A stretch of DNA of 58,443 bases from an uncultured Selenomonadales bacterium (GTDB lineage Bacteria; Bacillota; Negativicutes; Selenomonadales; Selenomonadaceae). The stretch covers positions 1 through 58,443 of the forward strand of contig CAMZAX010000013.1 of the NCBI GenBank assembly GCA_947304355.1, written 5' to 3'. Both the position numbers and the translations under genes were made by a program. The notes below the pieces were generated by a model that was given only the letters and a program-made list of their open reading frames with translations, did no database searches and was not told the origin of the DNA. Below, one piece after another: positions 1 through 8,078 of this stretch (its first letter is position 1; each line of letters opens with the position of its first letter).

Positions 1-54
1 TCAAAATCTGCCGTAGGCAACTACGTGCCGGTTCGAGTCCGGCCTTCGGCACCA
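1..54 (+). tRNA. tRNA-Leu (CAA), 3' part
   Basis: Only the 3' part lies in the window. It starts at U33-CAA-AA of the anticodon loop, followed by a long variable arm (CGTAG-GCAA-CTACG), a T-arm (GCCGG-TTCGAGT-CCGGC), a seven-base acceptor strand CTTCGGC, discriminator A and encoded CCA. The type II variable arm, CAA anticodon and A73 point to leucine. Selenocysteine tRNA was considered because TCA can also be read, but the variable arm is short and the discriminator is A. Confidence 0.85.
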
Positions 55-80
55 ATGCAGAAAAACTTTTTTCCTAAAAT

Positions 81-111
81 AAAATCCCCTCGCACAACGC
101 GGGGGGATTTT
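81..111. terminator. Bidirectional rho-independent terminator
   Basis: AAAATCCCC(T)CGC - ACAA - GCGGGGG-ATTTT forms a GC-rich stem flanked by A and T tracts on both sides. It can therefore end the tRNA-Leu transcript on the plus strand and the glmM-cbiK-DUF192 operon on the minus strand. Confidence 0.8.
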
Positions 112-114
112 GCT

Positions 115-456
115 TTACAAGTTTACGTTTCGTGTGAATCGTTGACCGACGGCAAGCTTGAGACGTTTCGCCGAGCCGCAGGGCAGTTCCAGTGCGCCCC
201 AAGCTCCGAAGCAAACGCTCATGCCCAGCCACGGCGTCAGGTCGCGCACGATTTTTTTTATGCGAAAGTTTTCGTCCAGATAAATCACGTCGATGGCGAA
301 GCGCATGAACAACATATGCACGCTGTTGCACGGCGCAAGCAACAACCCGCGTCCTTCGGGCAGACGACGACGAAACATCAGCCCACGCAGGCGTCCGAAA
401 AAATTATCGGCAAGTTCAACTTCAAGCGTCGCCCCGTTGATAAAAAATTTTTCCAT
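115..456 (-). CDS. DUF192 family protein
   Basis: A small protein of about 113 residues with the DUF192 (COG1430) core: FFGRLRGLMFRR, then LPEGRGLLLAPCNSVHM, FMRFAIDVIYLD and a C-terminal GxAKRLKLAVGQ strand. In this family the Cys-Asn-x-x-His cluster is conserved; the function is not established. No signal peptide is visible, although many homologues are exported. ATG at 456 is chosen (MEKFFING); a GTG at 465 would add three residues and overlap the stop of the upstream gene. It is the last gene of the glmM operon, just before the terminator. Confidence 0.75.
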   Translation of the reverse strand: MEKFFINGATLEVELADNFFGRLRGLMFRRRLPEGRGLLLAPCNSVHMLFMRFAIDVIYLDENFRIKKIVRDLTPWLGMSVCFGAWGALELPCGSAKRLKLAVGQRFTRNVNL

Positions 457-461
457 GCGTG

Positions 462-896
462 TCACCGTGAAATCTTCGCCAAGGCAAGCAACGCAAGCCC
501 GACCGCCAACATGACGAACATAATCGGCAACGCGACGAAAAACATCAGCGCGGCGAACGCAAGCCCGATTAACACGGCGGCGATTTGCGCAAGACGGTTG
601 CCGTTTAGCAGGGCGCGCACGAACGAGCCGACAGCCCGTCCGAAAAGACTCGTGCCAGTGAAGTTGACGTAAGTGCCGCGCGTGCCGTAATCGTAACTGC
701 GCCGTTGACTGCGGAAAGTTTCTTCGTCAGCGCGCCTGCCCGTCGAGTCGGTCGAGTCCGCGTCAATCGTCACGCCGTCAAAAAAAGTTTTCTCCGTGCG
801 CGTCATTTCGCGGACGTTGCCTTCCGTGTTTTCGTAGCCGCAAAAATTGCACCGCATCGAGTTGCCGAGCTCCTTGCCGCACCGCCGACATTGCAT
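462..896 (-). CDS. Zinc-ribbon membrane protein
   Basis: 144 residues. The N-terminus has a rubredoxin-like zinc ribbon (CRRCGK ... CNFCGYEN). A polar middle segment of about 60 residues follows, then a C-terminal hydrophobic region from about residue 105 long enough for two transmembrane helices (IAAVLIGLAFAALMFFVALPIMFVMLAVGLALLALA). This is the common prokaryotic zinc-ribbon-plus-membrane-anchor layout without a known function. It follows the cbiK stop directly, with GGGAG upstream, so it is cotranscribed. Confidence 0.65.
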   Translation of the reverse strand: MQCRRCGKELGNSMRCNFCGYENTEGNVREMTRTEKTFFDGVTIDADSTDSTGRRADEETFRSQRRSYDYGTRGTYVNFTGTSLFGRAVGSFVRALLNGNRLAQIAAVLIGLAFAALMFFVALPIMFVMLAVGLALLALAKISR

Positions 897-1658
897 TTAA
901 ATCACACTCCCAAGAATTTTTTTGTTGTTGCTTAGTTTGTCGATATAAAGCGCGCGGAAACTTTCAAACGAACCGAGCCCGTCGCGAATCACGCGAACGC
1001 TGAAACCCTGCGCGGCAAGACGCGTGAGCCACGAATCGCCGTCGCCCGCAATGTCTTCCGCCACGTGCACGCCGCCGTTGAACAGCAACGGAGCCAAGAC
1101 GATTTTATCTGCGCGGCGGTCTTGCAGTCGCTTGAGTACGTCGGCAAAGTTGGGCGTGTCGCTTGATTCGATAACGCCGATGTGCACGTCGTCGCCCGCG
1201 AGCCTTTGCAGGCTTTCGTAAACGGGATTGTGTCTGTGCGGCGAGCCGTGCCCGATTAAAATCAAATCTTCGTCGTCGTCGCGCTTAAAGCAGTCAAGAA
1301 TCGTCGCCAAGATTTTTTCGTCAAGCGGTTCGGTCATCAGCGGCGGGATAACTTCAACGTCGTCACTTGCGCAGATTTTTATTTTGTTGTCGAATTCTTC
1401 GCCGGGCGTCAAATGCGTCGGCAGGAGGAAAATTTTTTCGTAACCGTCGCCGCGCAACTTGTCAATCGCTTGCGGCAGCGTGTCGATTGCAATGCCGCGC
1501 CGTGCCAGCTTGCGAATCATGAAATTGGACGTGAAGGCTTGCCGCACCTCGAACGCGGGGAACGTCGCCGAAATTTCCGCCGCAAGCCTGTCGAAAGTTT
1601 TGGCGCGAATCGCGTCGTCCGCCGAGCCGAAACTCACAAGCAGTATCGCGTTACGCAT
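897..1658 (-). CDS. cbiK: Sirohydrochlorin cobaltochelatase (CbiK type)
   Basis: 253 residues, the length expected for CbiK without a signal peptide. It inserts Co2+ into sirohydrochlorin in the anaerobic cobalamin pathway. The N-terminus AILLVSFGSADD is typical. The two metal-binding histidines lie in LLPTHLTPGEEFDNK and LIGHGSPHRHNP, and the end LAPLLFNGGVHVAEDIAGD also fits. Lack of a leader suggests a cytoplasmic enzyme. The start overlaps the glmM stop by 8 nt, so translation is coupled. Two further cobalamin genes (cobM, cbiG) sit 40 kb away in this window. Confidence 0.88.
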   Translation of the reverse strand: MRNAILLVSFGSADDAIRAKTFDRLAAEISATFPAFEVRQAFTSNFMIRKLARRGIAIDTLPQAIDKLRGDGYEKIFLLPTHLTPGEEFDNKIKICASDDVEVIPPLMTEPLDEKILATILDCFKRDDDEDLILIGHGSPHRHNPVYESLQRLAGDDVHIGVIESSDTPNFADVLKRLQDRRADKIVLAPLLFNGGVHVAEDIAGDGDSWLTRLAAQGFSVRVIRDGLGSFESFRALYIDKLSNNKKILGSVI

Positions 1659-3000
1659 CGCACTTTTCGACCTCCGCCGCGATTTTGTTGCAAATGCGGT
1701 TGAGCTGATTTTTGTCAGGACCTTCCGCCATAACGCGAATCAAAGGCTCCGTGCCCGAAGGTCTGACCAAAATTCTGCCCGTCGTGCCGAGTTCAGCCTC
1801 ACCCTCCGCTATCGCCAACTTGACTGCCTCCGAACGTTTGCAAGCCTCTTTGTCGCGCACGCGCACGTTAAGCAAGACTTGCGGGTAAGTCGTCATGAGC
1901 CCGTTGAGTTCGCTTGCCGAAGCCTTGAATTTTTTCATGGCAGTCAAGACTTGCAACGCGGTTATCAAGCCGTCGCCCGTCGTCGAATAGTCACTGAAGA
2001 TGATGTGCCCGCTCTGTTCGCCGCCGAGTCTGTGATTGTTCGCGCGCATGTTTTCAAGTACGTAGCGGTCGCCCACAGCCGTGACTTCGCAACGCAAGCC
2101 CAATTCCTCCAACGCCTGACGGAAGCCGATATTGCTCATGACGGTCGTCACAATGGTTTTGTCGGGCAAGGCGTCGACTTTAAGCATCAACTTCGCGCAG
2201 ATAATCATGATGTGATCGCCGTCGATAACGTCGCCGCGTTCGTCAATGCAAAGGCAGCGGTCGGCGTCGCCGTCGTGCGCAATGCCAATCGCCGCGTGAT
2301 TCCGCAGAACCGCAAGCCGCAAGCTTTCCATGTGCGTGGAGCCGCAATAGTCGTTGATGTTGAGACCGTCGGGCTTGTCGCCGATTAAAATCAAATCCGC
2401 GCCGAGCCGTTCCAATACACGCGGCATAGCCTTATAAGCCGCGCCGTTCGCGCAGTCCAGGACGATTTTCATGCCGTCGAAGCGTTCAGTCGTCGTGCTC
2501 ATGACGAAGCCGATATAATCTTCCAAAAGGTTTTGGCGGCGTTCGATATGACCGACGCCTTCGCCCGTGGGACGCTCGAAGTGTTTGCCCGCCTCGATGT
2601 CGCGGACGATTTGTTCGATTTCGTCTTCGACCTTATCGGGGAGCTTGTAGCCGTCGCCGCCGAAAAATTTTATGCCGTTGTCGTGAAAGGGATTGTGCGA
2701 CGCGCTGATGACGATGCCTGCCGCCGCGTGAAGTTTTTTCGCCAAGTAAGCGACGGCCGGTGTGGGCACGACGCCTGCGGGGATTGCCTTGCCGCCCGCC
2801 GAGCAAATGCCCGCAATCAAAGCCGATTCCAACATCTCGCCGCTGATTCGCGTGTCGCGTCCGATTAAAATTTGCGGCACGCCCTTTGCATGTTGACCGA
2901 AATAAATCGTCGCCGCCCGTCCCAATCGATATGCCAATTCCGGCGGCAATGCGGTATTTGCCTCTCCGCGCACGCCGTCCGTCCCGAACAATCTTGCCAT
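1651..3000 (-). CDS. glmM: Phosphoglucosamine mutase
   Basis: 449 residues. It converts glucosamine-6-P to glucosamine-1-P for UDP-GlcNAc, peptidoglycan and lipid A. Seen: N-terminus MARLFGTDGVRGEAN, the phosphoserine loop VISASHNPFHDNGIKFFG, the metal loop HDGDADRCLCID, the sugar loop GGEQSGHIIF and the phosphate loop VRPSGTEPLIRV. An upstream in-frame ATG would add 28 residues, but the start at 3000 has GGAGG eight bases upstream and matches the family N-terminus. First gene of the minus-strand operon, divergent from ftsY. Confidence 0.95.
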   Translation of the reverse strand: MARLFGTDGVRGEANTALPPELAYRLGRAATIYFGQHAKGVPQILIGRDTRISGEMLESALIAGICSAGGKAIPAGVVPTPAVAYLAKKLHAAAGIVISASHNPFHDNGIKFFGGDGYKLPDKVEDEIEQIVRDIEAGKHFERPTGEGVGHIERRQNLLEDYIGFVMSTTTERFDGMKIVLDCANGAAYKAMPRVLERLGADLILIGDKPDGLNINDYCGSTHMESLRLAVLRNHAAIGIAHDGDADRCLCIDERGDVIDGDHIMIICAKLMLKVDALPDKTIVTTVMSNIGFRQALEELGLRCEVTAVGDRYVLENMRANNHRLGGEQSGHIIFSDYSTTGDGLITALQVLTAMKKFKASASELNGLMTTYPQVLLNVRVRDKEACKRSEAVKLAIAEGEAELGTTGRILVRPSGTEPLIRVMAEGPDKNQLNRICNKIAAEVEKCDA

Positions 3001-3085
3001 GTAAATTCCCTCCGCTAAAAATTTTTTCGGCAATTTTATCGCGTATCGCCCGTCAAAGCAACCGAAACGCCACCAAAGTTTCATG

Positions 3086-3113
3086 TTGCAGGAAAATCAC
3101 AATCTGCTAAAAT
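3086..3113 (+). promoter_or_regulatory. Putative sigma-A promoter of ftsY
   Basis: TTGCAG (3086-3091), a 16-base spacer and TAAAAT (3108-3113), about 20 bases upstream of the ftsY start codon, which itself has AAGGAGG. Each box differs from consensus by one or two bases. Confidence 0.5.
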
Positions 3114-3134
3114 AATTCGCAAGGAGGTCTTAAC

Positions 3135-4046
3135 ATGGGATTCTTTGACAGACTCAAAGCAGGCTTGAGCAAAACCCGCGAAAAATTTATTGACAAGATT
3201 GACGATATTCTTCACGGCTCCGCGAAAATTGACGACGACCTTATCGACGAGCTGGAGGAAACTTTGATAACTTCTGATGTCGGCATGGCGACGACCGAAA
3301 AACTTATCACGGGCTTACGCAAAGGCGTACGCAAAGCCGAAATAACTTCGCCCGCCGACGTGAAAAATTTTTTGTCGAATCAAATCCGCGACATACTCAC
3401 CGAAGAGGAAGGCGAAGACGATTACGTTATCCCGCCGCGCGTGATTTTGATGATTGGCGTCAACGGCGCGGGCAAGACCACGACTATCGGCAAGCTCGGC
3501 GCGTATTACGCCGCGCAGGGCAAACGCGTCATGATGGCGGCGGCGGACACCTTCCGTGCCGGCGCGATTGATCAGCTTGAGATTTGGGCGCAACGGACGG
3601 GTGCGGCGTTTATCAAGCACTCCGAAGGCTCCAACCCGTCAAGCGTTGCACTCGACGCCGCACGCTCGGCACTTGCGCAAAATATTGACGTGCTGCTTGT
3701 CGACACGGCGGGACGTTTGCAAAACAAGTACAACCTCATGGAAGAGCTGAAAAAAATTAATCGCATCCTCGGCAAGGGCATATACGGCGCGCCGCATGAA
3801 GTCCTGCTTGTCCTCGACGCCACGACGGGGCAGAATGCTTTGCGGCAAGCGGAATTGTTTTCGCAGACGGCGGGCATTACGGGCATTGTTCTTACGAAAC
3901 TCGACGGCACGGCAAAGGGTGGCATGATTATCGGCATAAAAGAACAGCTCAACATTCCCGTCAAGTGGGTGGGCGTTGGCGAACGGCTTGACGATTTGCG
4001 CCCGTTCAACGCAAAAGAATTTGCCGACGCGCTTTTCGGGCTGTGA
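3135..4046 (+). CDS. ftsY: Signal recognition particle receptor FtsY
   Basis: 303 residues: the NG domain of the SRP receptor GTPase with a short N-terminus and no long acidic A domain, as in many Firmicutes. Seen: P-loop GVNGAGKTTTIGKLG, AADTFRAGAIDQL, VDTAGRLQNKYNLMEEL, TKLDGTAKGG and the C-terminal GVGERLDDLRPFN. It docks ribosome-SRP complexes at the membrane for cotranslational insertion. The start has a full AAGGAGG. It is apparently monocistronic; ffh is not in the window. Confidence 0.97.
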   Translation: MGFFDRLKAGLSKTREKFIDKIDDILHGSAKIDDDLIDELEETLITSDVGMATTEKLITGLRKGVRKAEITSPADVKNFLSNQIRDILTEEEGEDDYVIPPRVILMIGVNGAGKTTTIGKLGAYYAAQGKRVMMAAADTFRAGAIDQLEIWAQRTGAAFIKHSEGSNPSSVALDAARSALAQNIDVLLVDTAGRLQNKYNLMEELKKINRILGKGIYGAPHEVLLVLDATTGQNALRQAELFSQTAGITGIVLTKLDGTAKGGMIIGIKEQLNIPVKWVGVGERLDDLRPFNAKEFADALFGL

Positions 4047-4089
4047 CGAACTTTCTTCCCGCGCAAGAAAGTCTTCAAAGAATTATTTT

Positions 4090-4252
4090 GATCTACTTTC
4101 TTTGACCGAGCAAAGAAAGTAGCAAAGAAACTCGCCTCGCAGGGGCGGCTGCCGATGATGGTTCCAACGTTCGCGCCTAAGTCAGCCGGGTATTGCCCGC
4201 GGACTTCGCATCACGCTCAGTACGCGGGCGGGCGCGCGTCCATGCGCGCCTC
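4090..4252 (+). repeat. Structured dispersed repeat, copy 1
   Basis: Intergenic element between the convergent ftsY and pagL-like genes. It begins GATCTACTTTCTTTG, folds back on CAAAGAAAGTAG, continues through CCTCGCAGGGGCG, has a second stem around a CATCACG loop (CCCGCG...CGCGGG) and ends with GGCGCGC-GTCCAT-GCGCGCC. The copy at 14921-15090 keeps the loops and the order, with different stem sequences. The shared orientation is given as plus. It may also serve as the ftsY transcript end. Confidence 0.75.
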
Positions 4253-4255
4253 AAA

Positions 4256-4822
4256 TTACCAGCTGTGCGCGTAGCCGATTGAAAGCCCCATTGTGTTGTA
4301 GCCCGGATTGTGACGACGCAAGCCGTTGGAAAAGTGACTGAACGAGTAGCTGAGGCTGACCGAATCCGTGTCGCAAAATTGCCACGTCAACCTGGGGCCG
4401 AGTCGCCACAGGAAACCGTAAGCGCGTCCGTCGTAGGGGTGCGCGCGATTGTACAGCATAAGCGAGCCCGTCAAGTCCAACGAGCCGTGCAGCTTGCCCG
4501 AAAGCCGTTTATCCCAACGAAACATGAACGCCGCGCCCAAGCCGACGCCGTTGCTGTCGTGGCGGACGTCGTCGTATTTTTTCGATTTGATGTAGCCGAC
4601 AGCCCGCGTAAACGTCAGCCCGCGCCAATAGCTCATGACGCCGTTATCGGTGACTTTCTCAAAGTAGTGGATGTTGTAGTTGTTGACGTTGCGCCAATGC
4701 GACGGTTCGCCCGAAAGATATTCAAGCTGAATTTCGTTGGCGTCGTCAAGCGGCTTATCTTCGGCATTCGCGACACCGCTTAACATCAAACAGATCGCCA
4801 GCGTTGACAAAAATTTTTTCAT
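4256..4822 (-). CDS. PagL-like lipid A 3-O-deacylase (acyloxyacyl hydrolase family)
   Basis: 188 residues from the ATG at 4822 (GGGAGG eight bases upstream; the reading frame extends 13 codons further). A signal peptide (MKKFLSTLAICLMLSGVANA) is followed by alternating strands typical of a small outer-membrane beta barrel, ending in an aromatic residue (HSW). Near the end, SFSHFSNG contains the H-x-S-N motif that carries the PagL catalytic His and Ser. PagL removes the 3-O acyl chain of lipid A in the outer membrane. The presence of an outer-membrane enzyme is one reason for placing the organism among diderm Firmicutes. Motif-based call; sequence identity to PagL appears low. Confidence 0.65.
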   Translation of the reverse strand: MKKFLSTLAICLMLSGVANAEDKPLDDANEIQLEYLSGEPSHWRNVNNYNIHYFEKVTDNGVMSYWRGLTFTRAVGYIKSKKYDDVRHDSNGVGLGAAFMFRWDKRLSGKLHGSLDLTGSLMLYNRAHPYDGRAYGFLWRLGPRLTWQFCDTDSVSLSYSFSHFSNGLRRHNPGYNTMGLSIGYAHSW

Positions 4823-4914
4823 GCGTTGTCGCCTCCCAAAAATTTTCCGCCAATCTATCACAGCGAAAATTTTTTGGCAAGGAACGGCGACCGCTCAAGA
4901 CGAGGACAAATTTC

Positions 4915-5418
4915 GTGAAATGGATTAATCATCAAATAGTGACGGGCTTTATCGTGTGCACGGCGACGGACAACGCGCTGTTCACGGCGTCCGCGATAGT
5001 CGGCGCGGTCTTGCCCGACAGAGTCGAAGGTTCGCCGCCCAAAGAAAGTTCAGCCTATTGGAAGTGGCGCAAGAAACACCGCACGTGGTCGCACTACCCG
5101 CCGATTTACATCGCGCTGATAATCGCCGCGCAGGTCGCCAAGGGTTATTATCCCGAACCGACGCTTGCCTTCGCGCTGAACTTGCTGACTTACGCAATGG
5201 TCGGGGCGTTGTTGCATGTCGTCGAAGACGGACTGTGCGGCAAGGTGCCGATTTTCCTGCCGCACAAAAAATACGGGCTCAAGCTGTTCAAGGTCGGCTC
5301 GTGGCGCGAATATTTCTTCGCCGCGCTGATTATCGCCGCGTGTCTGTTCGCAAGATTCGGAGACGCGGACACGTTGACGGCTTACATTGATTTGCTGAGA
5401 GGACACCTTAACTTATGA
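4915..5418 (+). CDS. YdjM-like membrane-bound metal-dependent hydrolase (DUF457 type)
   Basis: 167 residues from GTG 4915, which has GAGGA eight bases upstream. Begins MKWINHQIVTGFIVCTATDN, with several hydrophobic helices (IYIALIIAAQVA, ALNLLTYAMVGALLHVVEDG, YFFAALIIAACLFA). Conserved polar motifs sit at the helix ends: HRTWSHYPP and HVVEDGLCG, which match the H-R-x-x-S/T-H and H-x-x-x-D patterns of the YdjM/DUF457 family. Substrate unknown. The stop overlaps the next start (ATGA), so it is translated with the SGNH hydrolase and the two may act on the same envelope material. Confidence 0.65.
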   Translation: MKWINHQIVTGFIVCTATDNALFTASAIVGAVLPDRVEGSPPKESSAYWKWRKKHRTWSHYPPIYIALIIAAQVAKGYYPEPTLAFALNLLTYAMVGALLHVVEDGLCGKVPIFLPHKKYGLKLFKVGSWREYFFAALIIAACLFARFGDADTLTAYIDLLRGHLNL

Positions 5419-7034
5419 AAAATTTTTTGACGTTCGCAATAATCGCCGCGCTGATGAGTTTCTTCGCGATATTCAGCCTGTACATGGCGGAGAAGACCGA
5501 CGTGTTGCAACTCAACGGGCGACTGTTGGAAGTGAACTTCGTGCAAGACGGCGACGATACCTTAATGACGTGGCGACCGTTGCCGTACCCTTGCGTCTAC
5601 GAAATCGCGACGGTCAGCCGCAGCACCGGGCTCGTCGAAGGCTCGCCGCCCTTCCACATACTCAAGGAGGACGAATCGCGCCTTGCAAGCTACACCGTGC
5701 CGCGTGCGCCCATTCCGACGTTTTATTTCGTGACGGCGCGCGGACTGTTCGGCGAAATTTATCGCAGCCCGAAAATTTACGCCAACCCGAATTTCCCGAC
5801 GCCGCCGCGTCCGGTAAGCATTTATCACTACGACGCCGACAATCCAGCAAGTTTGATGCCGTTCCTGATTTGGCACACCGTACCCGGTGCCGTTTGTTAC
5901 GAGCTGGAAATTTTGGACGCGCCGCCCGAAGTCGAAGGCGGCATTGCACTTTCGACGCGACATCATCTCGACAGCACGCGCAAAATTTACACCAACGGTT
6001 ATCAAGCCGACCTGCGTCCGTTCGCGAATTCTCCCGCGATTTATTGGCGGGCAAGGGCTTTGGGCTTGCACCACGAGCCGATTGGCGAATTCAGCAAGGC
6101 TGAACGAATCGTCGTCGACGCGTCGAAGCCCGTGCCGAACTGTCCGCTGATTAACAACTTTGACTTCATTGATTACCTGCCGCAACCGATTTATCACGTG
6201 TTCGATTGGATACCGATTCACGACGCGGCGAAGTACGAAGTGGAAATGCTGATTCACCCGCCCGCCGTGGAGAACGACACCGAGCCGAGCCCCGACAGCG
6301 TTTGGCGCATGATTTCAAACGACGTGTCCAGTTGTTACGACGAATACGGGCGACCCTATGCCGGCGCGTATTATTGGCGCGTGCGTGCTTTGGACGAAAA
6401 CAATCAGCCAATCGGCACGTGGTCGAACAGCGAAAAATTTATCGTCGAAGACTACACGGGCGGCGTGGACGTGGCGGTTTTTGGCGACAGCATTTCGCAC
6501 GGCGGCGGCGCAGTCAGCTACTCTCCGCGCGCGTTGCAATACAGCTACGAGACTTACATTGACTTTCCCGTTGTCAACATCAGCCGCAGCGGCGACACGG
6601 CTCACACGACGCTTGAACGATTCAATCAAGACGTCCTGCCGCTCAAGCCGCGCAACTTGATTATCTCGACGGGCGCGAACTGTCTGCGCGACGCCGGCAT
6701 TTCAGCCGAAGACGTTATCGCCGACCTTGAAGGCATAAACAAGCTTTGCGTGCAAAACGACATCCGCCCGATTTTCTTGACGCTCATGCCGATTAATCCC
6801 GCCAATTTGTTGAACGCCTTCCACACGGCGACCGACCCCGGCTGGTACGAAAAGCTTCAGCAAATCAACGCGTACATCAAGCGTCAAGAATTCGTCATCG
6901 ACTTGGAGCCGTATTTCTACGACGCGCAAGGCACAATGGACGCGGGCTTTGCGATTGACGGCATTCATCCCGACATTCGCGGCAAAATGCTGATGGGCGA
7001 ACTTATCAGCAAGAACAAAAATCTTTTCAAGTGA
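5415..7034 (+). CDS. Membrane-anchored SGNH/GDSL hydrolase
   Basis: 539 residues. An N-terminal transmembrane segment (FLTFAIIAALMSFFAIFSLYM) anchors the protein outside the membrane. About 330 residues follow that look like repeated fibronectin-like strands (YEIATVSRS, YELEILDAP, YEVEMLIHP each beside WRxR or WR segments). The C-terminal third is an SGNH esterase: VFGDSISHGGG (nucleophile Ser), SRSGDT (Gly), STGANCLRD (Asn) and DGIHPDIRG (Asp-x-x-His). Likely deacetylates or deacylates a cell-surface polymer; the substrate cannot be told. Followed by a strong terminator. Confidence 0.8.
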   Translation: MKNFLTFAIIAALMSFFAIFSLYMAEKTDVLQLNGRLLEVNFVQDGDDTLMTWRPLPYPCVYEIATVSRSTGLVEGSPPFHILKEDESRLASYTVPRAPIPTFYFVTARGLFGEIYRSPKIYANPNFPTPPRPVSIYHYDADNPASLMPFLIWHTVPGAVCYELEILDAPPEVEGGIALSTRHHLDSTRKIYTNGYQADLRPFANSPAIYWRARALGLHHEPIGEFSKAERIVVDASKPVPNCPLINNFDFIDYLPQPIYHVFDWIPIHDAAKYEVEMLIHPPAVENDTEPSPDSVWRMISNDVSSCYDEYGRPYAGAYYWRVRALDENNQPIGTWSNSEKFIVEDYTGGVDVAVFGDSISHGGGAVSYSPRALQYSYETYIDFPVVNISRSGDTAHTTLERFNQDVLPLKPRNLIISTGANCLRDAGISAEDVIADLEGINKLCVQNDIRPIFLTLMPINPANLLNAFHTATDPGWYEKLQQINAYIKRQEFVIDLEPYFYDAQGTMDAGFAIDGIHPDIRGKMLMGELISKNKNLFK

Positions 7035-7050
7035 CGATGCTTGCAAACAA

Positions 7051-7088
7051 AAACTCCCTGCAGAAATTTCCGCAGAGAGTTTTTTTTA
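7051..7088 (+). terminator. Rho-independent terminator
   Basis: AACTC(C)CTGC - AGAAATTTCC - GCAGAGAGTT followed by eight T. It lies 17 bases after the SGNH hydrolase stop. The A-rich left flank may let it work weakly on the minus strand for the 3D-domain gene. Confidence 0.75.
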
Positions 7089-7100
7089 TGTGAGCGTCGT

Positions 7101-7766
7101 TTATTTTAATACGAAAACGGTAACGTTGCGTCTGCCGAAGTCCATTGCCTGGTAATAATCTTCCATGCAAAGGTCGATTCGATAGCCGTAAATCGCGCCG
7201 CCGGTGTCCGCTGCCAAAGCCTCGCCGTAGCCGGGGATGTAAACCCTGGAGCCCAGCGGGATAATGGCGGGGTCAACGGCAACAACGCCGTAAGTCGCGG
7301 GAATGCCCATTGCGGTTATGCACGCCCCGTCGCCGTCCGTGGGCAAGTAGGCGGTCGCCTCCATGTCCATAACTTGGCTGTAGTTCAGATAGCCTTCCGA
7401 AGTTTCAATGACGTTCGCGGGTTCGGGCTCTGCGATTTCGGGCAAGTCCTCAATCGTGTTGATGTTGTCAAAGGGCGCGTCGGCTTGCGTCAAGTCTTGA
7501 CCCAATGAACGTTCCACGACTTCGGCAAAGGCGCGCGTCAATTCGTCGTCCGCGTCGACCGTGAGTCTGCCGTTTTCGCCAACTGCAATCGCTGTCGGTT
7601 CTGTTGCGCTCGTCTCTTCGATTTGAACTTCGACGGGCTCGGCGGGCAGTTCGTTATCCTGTTCGGTAAAGCCCGTATTCATCGCCGTGAAACCCATAAC
7701 CATGAGACAGAGCACGCATTTTTTCTCGATAGATTTAAGTGCCTTGAATATTTTTCGCTTCATCAT
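7101..7766 (-). CDS. 3D-domain (double-psi beta-barrel) exported protein
   Basis: About 221 residues. A basic N-terminus and hydrophobic stretch (CVLCLMVMGFTAMNTGF) look like a signal peptide or anchor. An acidic linker of about 100 residues follows, then a C-terminal 3D domain: MEATAYLPTDG, TAMGIPATYGVVAVDP, IIPLGSRVYIPGYG, ALAADTGGAIYGYRIDL, AMDFGRRNVTVFVL. The three Asp of the family are present. Homologues (YocH, YabE C-terminus, MltA/RlpA-like) bind or cleave peptidoglycan. The start is uncertain: ATG 7766 or 7763 follow GGCGGCGGA, and a start at 7802 is possible. A promoter 250 bases upstream implies a long structured leader. Confidence 0.75.
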   Translation of the reverse strand: MMKRKIFKALKSIEKKCVLCLMVMGFTAMNTGFTEQDNELPAEPVEVQIEETSATEPTAIAVGENGRLTVDADDELTRAFAEVVERSLGQDLTQADAPFDNINTIEDLPEIAEPEPANVIETSEGYLNYSQVMDMEATAYLPTDGDGACITAMGIPATYGVVAVDPAIIPLGSRVYIPGYGEALAADTGGAIYGYRIDLCMEDYYQAMDFGRRNVTVFVLK

Positions 7767-8014
7767 TCCGCCGCCTGACGCAACGTCCTGTCGCGTCCCC
7801 AAGCAGGACGACTGACTTAGTCGCCTCTTTGCTTCGGAGCAGCTGACCCCCTTTCAGAAAACACAAAACGTTGAACACTTATCGCCCGAACGAGCGGGCA
7901 AGGTTGAAACTGATTTTAATTTGCACGCGCCGTATTATGTCATACGCCGCTGAAGAAATCTTGAAATATGTCAAATGCCGCAACGCCACGGTTGACGGCT
8001 CCAATCAAAAACCG
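7767..8014 (-). promoter_or_regulatory. Long structured 5' leader of the 3D-domain gene
   Basis: About 250 bases of non-coding RNA between the promoter at 8021-8049 and the start codon. Visible stems on the minus strand: CGTAT-gacata-ATACG, GCCCG-CTCGTT-CGGGC, CGACT-AAGTC-AGTCG and GTCCTG-N13-CAGGAC. The last overlaps an alternative pairing GACGC...GCGTC that runs up to the ribosome binding region. I could not match it to c-di-AMP, c-di-GMP, cobalamin or M-box riboswitch consensus. Confidence 0.4.
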
Positions 8015-8020
8015 CCGCGA

Positions 8021-8049
8021 AGTATACTGCGCGACGGCGTATTTGTCAA
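8021..8049 (-). promoter_or_regulatory. Consensus sigma-A promoter, minus strand
   Basis: Read on the minus strand: TTGACA (8049-8044), exactly 17 bases, TATACT (8026-8021). It lies after the vanX stop and points at the 3D-domain gene, whose start codon is some 250 bases away. Confidence 0.65.
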
Positions 8050-8078
8050 ATGATATAACTTTCAGAACATTTAAGGCG

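Noticed and set aside
1-54. Selenocysteine tRNA
   Set aside because: A TCA reading of the anticodon loop is possible, but the variable arm is of normal leucine length, the acceptor is seven base pairs and the discriminator is A.
7767-8014. c-di-AMP (ydaO) or c-di-GMP riboswitch
   Set aside because: The leader lacks the conserved GGGGGACCCA / GGGUGAAUC or GGGACGCAAAGCC blocks of those classes, so only an unknown structured leader is reported.
7871-8053. 60-codon plus-strand reading frame
   Set aside because: It lacks a ribosome binding site and family resemblance, and lies across the minus-strand promoter and leader.
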